A stretch of 35,508 bases of DNA, from the NCBI GenBank assembly GCA_035530135.1, contig DATKVJ010000091.1:1-35508 (forward strand), read 5' to 3'. A model generated the notes under the pieces. The model was given only the letters and a program-made list of their open reading frames with translations, had not been told where the DNA came from and made no database searches. The DNA comes from CAIYYX01 sp035530135 (GTDB lineage Bacteria > Pseudomonadota > Gammaproteobacteria > Burkholderiales > Rhodocyclaceae). This document shows, piece by piece, positions 29,558 to 35,508 of this stretch. Position 1 is the first letter of the stretch; the number at the start of each line of letters is the position of its first letter. The position numbers and the translations under genes are program-made.

Positions 29558-29586
29558 ATTCTACCGGCATCCCGGTGATATTTCAA
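29558..29586 (-). promoter_or_regulatory. Sigma-70 promoter of the rpsF-priB-rpsR-rplI operon
   Basis: On the minus strand: -35 TTGAAA (complement of 29581-29586), a 17-bp spacer and -10 TAGAAT (complement of 29558-29563), close to consensus with ideal spacing, followed by a GC-rich discriminator (CCCGCC) as often seen in growth-rate-controlled promoters. Transcription would start near 29551, about 60 nt before rpsF. Confidence 0.8.
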
Positions 29587-29692
29587 GGTCTTGTTGCGGG
29601 GAATAGCCCTGGTTTTCCGTCGCCGGGGCCGAATTTGCCGGCCACGAGATAATGCTAGAGTATCGACTGTTCAGAAAAGCGGCGACGCCACC

Positions 29693-30553
29693 ATGATCGA
29701 GCACCCTCTTGCCGACCTCGACGCCTGGGTAGACTACTTCACCCAGGCCGAACTGCCGGTGCTCAGGCATACATTGACCGCGCTCGACAAATTGCGCGCG
29801 AACGCCGAGAACGCCAGCGGCCGGGTGCTCTCCGCGGTGATCCTCCAGGATCCGCTGATGACGCTGCGGGTGCTGGCCTTCCTCGAAAAGCGCCGGCGCA
29901 AGAGCCAGAACGCCGACATCACCACCATCGGCCGGGCGCTGATGATGATCGGGGTGAATCCCTTCTTCAGCGCCTTCGAGAACCTGCCGCTGGTCGAGGA
30001 CAGCCTCAAGCCCCACCCCCAGGCGCTGCTCGGCCTGCTCAAGGTCATCGCCCGGGCGCGCAAGGCCAGCCATTGGGCGCGCGAATGGGCGATCGCCCGC
30101 CACGACCTCAACGTCGAGGAGATCACCGTCGCCACCTTGCTGCACGAGGTCACCGAAATCCTGATGTGGTGTTTCGCGCCCTCGCTGGCGCTGAAAGTGA
30201 ACGGTCTGCAGGCCCAGGACGGCAAGCAACGCAGCGCCGACGCGCAGGAGGAAGTCTATGGCGTACGCCTGGAGGACCTGACGCGTAAGCTGGCGCGTGG
30301 CTGGCAGCTGCCGCAATTGCTGGTGGATCTGATGGACCGCGACAACGCCGAACAACCGCGCGTCCTCAACGTCACGCTGGCCATCGACCTGGCCCGGCAT
30401 TCCGCTCACGGTTGGAGCAACCCGGCGCTGCCAGACGACATGCGCGCCATCGAGAACCTGCTCCACATCAGCCACAATGCGCTGCTGGCAAGGCTCGGGC
30501 TCGACGTCCCCGAACCGCCGCCGGCCGCCGCTAAGGACAGTAGCGCAGGTTGA
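29693..30553 (+). CDS. HDOD domain protein
   Basis: A 286-residue soluble protein with an HDOD domain, a degenerate HD fold used in signalling. The stretch LPVLRHTLTALDKLRANAENASGRVLSAVILQDPLMTLRVLAFLEKR opens the domain, followed by TTIGRALMMIGVNPFFSAF, a RARKASHWAREWAI helix and VATLLHEVTEILMWCF, where the HD pair reads His-Glu, so metal-dependent hydrolysis is not expected. The start is ATG 29693 (MIEHPLADLDAWVDYF); the frame is open to 29591, but that part covers the promoter gap. It is divergent from rpsF and its 3' end overlaps a small gene on the other strand by 23 bp. The signal it serves is unknown. Confidence 0.87.
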   Translation: MIEHPLADLDAWVDYFTQAELPVLRHTLTALDKLRANAENASGRVLSAVILQDPLMTLRVLAFLEKRRRKSQNADITTIGRALMMIGVNPFFSAFENLPLVEDSLKPHPQALLGLLKVIARARKASHWAREWAIARHDLNVEEITVATLLHEVTEILMWCFAPSLALKVNGLQAQDGKQRSADAQEEVYGVRLEDLTRKLARGWQLPQLLVDLMDRDNAEQPRVLNVTLAIDLARHSAHGWSNPALPDDMRAIENLLHISHNALLARLGLDVPEPPPAAAKDSSAG

Positions 30554-30656
30554 CGAAGTCCGCCAGCAGCCCGGGTTGAAGGTAGCCGACGAAGGCGGCC
30601 GCGAGCACCAGCAATACCGTCGCCCAAAGCCAGACGCGCCAAACGCTCGTTCTCAT
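30531..30656 (-). CDS. Small single-pass membrane protein (41 aa)
   Basis: The minus-strand frame reads MRTSVWRVWLWATVLLVLAA, then AFVGYLQPGLLADFVNLRYCP and a TAG stop. It has a positively charged start, one strong hydrophobic segment of about 20 residues, then a YLQP-LL-DF-N pattern and a Cys near the end. I recall tiny proteins of this shape in betaproteobacteria, but have no name or function. An ATG at 30662 would give 43 residues; AGGACAGG upstream fits the 30656 ATG better. It overlaps the end of the HDOD gene by 23 bp tail to tail and lies downstream of hpf in the same direction. Confidence 0.6.
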   Translation of the reverse strand: MRTSVWRVWLWATVLLVLAAAFVGYLQPGLLADFVNLRYCP

Positions 30657-30688
30657 GGCCATCCTGTCCTCGCCGGCATGGGTCCGGC

Positions 30689-31240
30689 TCACGCGCTAGC
30701 GCTCTTATGCTTGCCGATGCTCACGCGGTTGGCCTGTAGCCCATCGCCTGCCGACTCTTCGAGAAAAATCACTTCGTCGCCGACCCTCAGATGATCGAAG
30801 TCGGGATGGACGCAGTTATACACGTGGAAATAGAGTTCCGTGCCGTCGGGCTTCTCGATGAAGCCGTAGCCCTCCTCCGCAAACAGCCGGACGACCCGCC
30901 CTTGGGATTCGAGTTCATGCACCTTGACCTCGCCGCGCACGCGCCGGGCAAATTCCTCGAGCTTGCGCTTGGCGGCGTCGAAGGCATCGCGGATCGCGAC
31001 ATAAATGTCTTCCGCCTTGTCTCGATTGACCACGATTTCCGAGCCGGGGACGGTGAGATCGACGCGGATGTTGAACAACTTTCCCTGGTGCTTGTGTTTC
31101 TGGATGATGCCCACGGTCACGCGGCAGGACATGATGCGGTCGAAGAACAGGCCCAGCTTGTCGACCTTCTCGCGGATCACCGTCTCGATCGCCTCGGATC
31201 TGGCAACGTCGCGGAACACGATTTGCAATGGTAGCTGCAT
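30689..31240 (-). CDS. HPF/RaiA ribosome-associated protein with C-terminal cold-shock domain
   Basis: A 183-residue fusion. Residues 1-105 form the HPF/RaiA domain (LPLQIVFRDVARSEAIETVI, then FNIRVDLTVPGSEIVVNRDK and IYVAIRDAFDAAKRKLEEF), which binds the 30S decoding region and helps stall ribosomes. Residues about 112-183 form a cold-shock-like OB fold: QGRVVRLFAEEGYGFIEKPD, ELYFHVYNC, then VGDEVIFLEE, where GYGFI and YFH match the RNP1 and RNP2 RNA-binding motifs. Such HPF-CSD fusions differ from long HPF, whose C-domain dimerises ribosomes. It is 111 bp downstream of uup in the same direction; a TTGACG box (complement of 31314-31319) may belong to a promoter, but I see no convincing -10. 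Confidence 0.88.
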   Translation of the reverse strand: MQLPLQIVFRDVARSEAIETVIREKVDKLGLFFDRIMSCRVTVGIIQKHKHQGKLFNIRVDLTVPGSEIVVNRDKAEDIYVAIRDAFDAAKRKLEEFARRVRGEVKVHELESQGRVVRLFAEEGYGFIEKPDGTELYFHVYNCVHPDFDHLRVGDEVIFLEESAGDGLQANRVSIGKHKSASA

Positions 31241-31351
31241 GGCATTTCTCCCAGGTTACTGAAGGATAGCGCAAGGCCAATCTAACAGCCCGCTGAAGAA
31301 TGTTCCTGATATGCGTCAACATCATGCCGGGTGCATTTTTCTCCGGTAGTC

Positions 31352-33241
<1,890 letters not shown>

Positions 33242-33314
33242 ACGATTTATCGGTCGGAGTTTGGTGCCCAGCGTGGCGGGCGGGCGCGCAGAGGGAGCGC
33301 GGGGAAACCCGGGG

Positions 33315-33320
33315 ATTATA
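33315..33320 (-). promoter_or_regulatory. -10 hexamer of uup
   Basis: On the minus strand, TATAAT (complement of 33315-33320) lies about 75 nt before the uup ATG. No good -35 is visible at 16-18 bp. It overlaps the expected -35 zone of the tRNA promoter on the other strand, so the two transcripts may compete. Confidence 0.45.
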
Positions 33321-33340
33321 CGTGAGTGTCAGTATCGGGC

Positions 33341-33346
33341 TAGAAT
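33341..33346 (+). promoter_or_regulatory. -10 hexamer of the tRNA-Arg promoter
   Basis: TAGAAT at 33341-33346 is 12 bp before the mature 5' end, so the leader is about 6 nt. It is followed by the GC-rich discriminator ACGCGCCGGCCG, typical of stringently controlled stable-RNA promoters. The -35 is weak (best TTATAC at 33316-33321 with a 19-bp spacer). Confidence 0.55.
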
Positions 33347-33358
33347 ACGCGCCGGCCG

Positions 33359-33433
33359 CTCCCCGTGGTTCAATGGATAGAACGAGTGCCTCCTAAGCGC
33401 TAGATCTGGGTTCGATTCCCGGCGGGGGGACCA
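33359..33433 (+). tRNA. tRNA-Arg, anticodon CCT (CCU), with encoded CCA
   Basis: The cloverleaf is complete. Acceptor CTCCCCG pairs with CGGGGGG (C1-G72 and a T2-G71 wobble), the D stem is GTTC/GAAC with loop AATGGATA, the anticodon stem AGTGC/GCGCT encloses CTCCTAA with anticodon CCT, and the T arm is CTGGG-TTCGATT-CCCGG. The discriminator is A and the 3' CCA is encoded (33431-33433). It reads AGG codons for arginine. The next gene starts 29 nt later with no clear terminator between, so tRNA and mRNA may be on one transcript. No integrase or att repeat is visible near it. Confidence 0.95.
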
Positions 33434-33462
33434 GCGCAGCGCCCCCCGGCCCCCAACACATC

Positions 33463-34221
33463 ATGCCCGAGCACCCGATCGAGATCAGCGAGCAAGCCGG
33501 CGTCCGCGGCCTGCACTTCGGCTCTGACTGGATCCAGGGCGCGATGCGCATCCGCCGGCCCTTCGCCCTGGAACTGGCCTACACCCGTGAGATGATGGCC
33601 TGCCTGCTGCTGCGCCCGGACGACGGCTGGCCGCGACGCGCGCTCCTGATCGGGCTCGGGGCCGGCTCCCTGGCCAAGTTCATCCACCGCCACCTGGAAC
33701 AGACCCGCATCACCGCGGTCGAGATCGACCCGCGCATCGCGCCGATGGCACAGCAATACTTTCACTTGCCCGTCGATCCGCGGCGCCTGAAGGTCGTCAT
33801 CGCCGACGGCGCCGACTATGTCGCCGGCGCCCGGGGCAGGTTCGACCTGATCCTGGTCGACGGCTTCGGCGCCGATGCCCGGCCCGGCGGGCTGGACAGC
33901 GCAGCCTTCTACGCTGCGGCGCGCGGACGACTCTCGAACAGCGGTCTGCTGGTGTGCAACCTGCTGGGCAGGAGCCGCGGGTTCAGCGCCAGCATCGCGC
34001 GCATCGCCCGGGCTTTCGAGGGCCGCAGCGTGGTGTTTCCCTCCTGCGACAGCGGCAACGCGATCGCCTTCGCCGCCGCCGGAGATCCGGTCGATGTCAC
34101 GCTGGAGGAGATGCGGGTCCGGGCCGGGGATTTGCGGCGCGCCACCGGTCTCGATCTGCGCCCCACCATCAGCCGGCTGCAGTTGGCGAAATCGCTGCCG
34201 GCCGGAAGGCTGACGCTGTAG
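33463..34221 (+). CDS. Spermidine-synthase-like (polyamine aminopropyltransferase family) protein
   Basis: A 252-residue protein with a methyltransferase-type Rossmann fold of the spermidine synthase family. It has VRGLHFGSDWIQGAMRIRRP in the N-terminal strand region, ALELAYTREMMACLLL, nucleotide motif ALLIGLGAGSLAKFIHRHL, ITAVEIDPRIAPMAQQYF, a VIADGADYVAG segment and LILVDGFGADARPGGLDSAAFY, where a true aminopropyltransferase usually has Asp-Asp/Glu-x-Asp-Pro. Because DGF replaces that pattern, the activity may differ, and many such proteins are annotated spermidine synthase without proof. It is 29 nt downstream of the tRNA and converges with sspB, 2 bp between stops. Confidence 0.8.
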   Translation: MPEHPIEISEQAGVRGLHFGSDWIQGAMRIRRPFALELAYTREMMACLLLRPDDGWPRRALLIGLGAGSLAKFIHRHLEQTRITAVEIDPRIAPMAQQYFHLPVDPRRLKVVIADGADYVAGARGRFDLILVDGFGADARPGGLDSAAFYAAARGRLSNSGLLVCNLLGRSRGFSASIARIARAFEGRSVVFPSCDSGNAIAFAAAGDPVDVTLEEMRVRAGDLRRATGLDLRPTISRLQLAKSLPAGRLTL

Positions 34222-34223
34222 CC

Positions 34224-34637
34224 TTACTTGATCCGCGTCAGGTGCGAACGCCCAGGCGGCACCGGTTCCGTCGGCGCCTCCCCGGTCGGCGGCGCGGCGG
34301 TCTCGGCGGCGCCGGACTCCGTCGGCACCACCTCGAAGGCCATGCCCTGGCCGTTCTCGCGCGCATAGATGGCGGCGACGTTGGCGACGGGAATCGACAA
34401 GGCCTGCGAGACGCCGGAAAAGCGCGCCGAGAAACTGATGAATTCGTTGCCCATGGCCAGCTGGTGGGTAGCCTCGGGGCCGAGATTCAGGACGATCCGA
34501 CCGTCCTTGACGTACTGGCGCGGCACCCTGGTGTGAGCATCGACGACCACGTTCAGGTAGGGCGTGAAGCCCTGATCGACGCACCATTCGTGGATGGCAC
34601 GAAGCAGATAAGGCTTGGTGGAAACGGGTTCCGGCAT
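34224..34637 (-). CDS. sspB: ClpXP protease specificity-enhancing factor
   Basis: SspB tethers ssrA-tagged and some other substrates to ClpXP. The 137-residue protein has STKPYLLRAIHEWCVDQGFTPYLNVVVD at the start, RIVLNLGPEATHQL, EFISFSARFSGVSQALSIPV and AIYARENGQGMAFEV, all in SspB order. After a Pro/Ala/Glu-rich linker it ends RSHLTRIK, matching the short basic-hydrophobic C-terminal module that binds the ClpX N-domain. The start ATG 34637 (MPEPVSTKPYL) follows the sspA stop by 23 bp. The frame is open to 34793, but that part is inside sspA. Confidence 0.95.
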   Translation of the reverse strand: MPEPVSTKPYLLRAIHEWCVDQGFTPYLNVVVDAHTRVPRQYVKDGRIVLNLGPEATHQLAMGNEFISFSARFSGVSQALSIPVANVAAIYARENGQGMAFEVVPTESGAAETAAPPTGEAPTEPVPPGRSHLTRIK

Positions 34638-34660
34638 GGGATCCAGTGACAGCGCGGGGC

Positions 34661-35257
34661 CTAGCGGCGCATGACCTTTTCGGACGGCGTCAGCGCATCG
34701 ATGAAGCCCTGACGGCTGAAAATCCGCTCCGCGTACTTCATCAGCGGCGCCGCCGGTTTGCCCAGCTCGATGCCGTAATGATCGAGGCGCCACAACAGCG
34801 GCGCGATGGCGACGTCGAGCATCGAGAACTCGTCGCCGAGCATGTGTTTCTGCTTGGTGAAGATCGGCGCCAATTCGGTCAAGCGGTCGCGCACGTGGCT
34901 GCGTGATTTTTCGGCCGACTTCTGGTTCTTCTCCAGCGCTTCGATGTGGCTGAAGAGCTCGTGCTCCATCGTGAACAGCAACTGGCGCGCCCGCGCGCGC
35001 ATGATCGGATCGGGCGGCATCAGCTGCGGATGGGGAAAGCGCTCGTCGATGTATTCGTTGATGATGTTCGACTCGTAGAGCACGAGATCGCGGTCCACCA
35101 GCACCGGTACGCGGTTGTATGGGTTAATGACGGCAATGTCTTCGGGTTTGTTGAAGAGATCGACATCAATTACCTGAAAGTCCATCTGCTTCTCGTACAG
35201 GACGATGCGGCAGCGTTGGCTGAACGGGCACGTGGTGCCCGAGTACAGGTTCATCAT
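34661..35257 (-). CDS. sspA: Stringent starvation protein A (glutathione-S-transferase fold)
   Basis: SspA binds RNA polymerase and alters promoter choice during starvation and acid stress. The 198-residue protein has a thioredoxin-like N-domain (LYSGTTCPFSQRCRIVLYEKQ, then INPYNRVPVLVDRDLVLYES) and an all-alpha C-domain (YIDERFPHPQLMPPDP, DRLTELAPIFTKQKHMLGDEFSMLDVAIAPLLWRL). It keeps the family PHP motif region (FPHPQ). The start is ATG 35257 or 35254 (MMNLYSG); the open frame to 35359 lies in the gap after petC. Order petC-sspA-sspB is a classic proteobacterial arrangement. Confidence 0.95.
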   Translation of the reverse strand: MMNLYSGTTCPFSQRCRIVLYEKQMDFQVIDVDLFNKPEDIAVINPYNRVPVLVDRDLVLYESNIINEYIDERFPHPQLMPPDPIMRARARQLLFTMEHELFSHIEALEKNQKSAEKSRSHVRDRLTELAPIFTKQKHMLGDEFSMLDVAIAPLLWRLDHYGIELGKPAAPLMKYAERIFSRQGFIDALTPSEKVMRR

Positions 35258-35365
35258 GGTACTCGTACCCCAGGAATAGTCCGCGTCGCGCACCACGCGG
35301 CGAACCGATGCTGCGCTGTAATCTCGGTGATGCCCCATATGCAACATTTCGCGATGCACTGACGG

Positions 35366-35508
35366 TTAGTGGATATCTTTCCAGAACTCGCGTTTCAGAG
35401 CGTAGGCCAGGACGAAGAATGCGGCCAGGAAGAGCAGCACATAGACGCCCAGGCGCTTGCGCGTTTGGGCCGCGGGCTCGCCCATGTACTGGAGGTAGCC
35501 GACCAGGT
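35366..35508 (-). CDS. petC: Cytochrome c1, C-terminal end (partial, runs off the window)
   Basis: The last 47 codons of a gene entering from the right edge read LVGYLQYMGEPAAQTRKRLG, then VYVLLFLAAFFVLAYALKRE and FWKDIH with a TAA stop. The YLQYMGEPA stretch, one transmembrane helix and a basic cytoplasmic end are the C-terminal anchor of cytochrome c1 from the bc1 complex. The following sspA-sspB genes agree. The rest, including the heme CxxCH, lies outside the window. Confidence 0.93.
   Translation of the reverse strand, partial: LVGYLQYMGEPAAQTRKRLGVYVLLFLAAFFVLAYALKREFWKDIH

Noticed and set aside
33359..33433. tRNA as the attachment site of an integrated element
   Set aside because: No integrase, no duplicate of the tRNA 3' end and only housekeeping genes on both sides.

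Overview
The window is GC-rich chromosomal DNA of a Betaproteobacterium. The order of the conserved genes (petC-sspA-sspB, rpsF-priB-rpsR-rplI followed by dnaB, alaA-hom-thrC) and the protein sequences suggest Rhodocyclales or a nearby order; this is an inference from gene order and remembered family sequences, not a search. Coding density is high and many genes overlap by ATGA. Because GC is high, long antisense frames are open almost everywhere; they are not genes. I see no integrase, transposase, prophage, CRISPR array or defence island.

Layout. 1-4073: a truncated MFS transporter and an M20 amidohydrolase (minus), an LhgO-type FAD oxidoreductase, an acidic 94-residue protein and a YbhB/PEBP-like secreted protein (plus). 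4116-7741: a four-PAS GGDEF-EAL protein and a DUF1614 membrane protein (minus). 7860-11084: nnr, a DMT exporter and nadC (plus), a possible nicotinamide-nucleotide repair and synthesis operon. 11181-15849: alaA, hom, thrC and a methyltransferase (minus), for threonine and alanine metabolism. 15987-23769: an eight-gene operon with a Mth938-like gene followed by a nearly complete L-Ara4N lipid A modification pathway (arnT, an SMR flippase subunit, arnB, arnC, ArnA as two separate genes, arnD). 23812-25692: bcp and a PIN-PhoH ATPase. 25701-31240: usp, dnaB, rplI-rpsR-priB-rpsF (all minus), an HDOD protein (plus), a 41-43 residue membrane protein and an HPF protein with a cold-shock domain (minus). 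31352-35508: uup, tRNA-Arg(CCU), a spermidine-synthase-like protein, sspB, sspA and the 3' end of petC.

How the genes work together. In the arn operon, ArnA's two activities make UDP-4-keto-pentose and N-formylate the ArnB product, ArnC moves the sugar to undecaprenyl phosphate, ArnD deformylates it, the SMR protein flips it and ArnT transfers it to lipid A. UDP-glucose dehydrogenase and a second flippase subunit are not in the window. The ribosomal operon, HPF, SspA/SspB and Usp are growth-rate and stress functions.

Most notable non-coding features: (1) three tandem structured hairpin units directly after the rplI stop codon, with compensatory base changes in the stems; (2) three copies of a REP-like palindrome, one of which encodes the end of ArnD; (3) a pair of hairpin repeats around the arnE/F-like gene, one of which encodes about 49 C-terminal residues of ArnT; (4) a cluster of DnaA-box-like sites upstream of dnaB; (5) overlapping divergent promoters between alaA and the arn operon. 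No wholly new protein system is evident.
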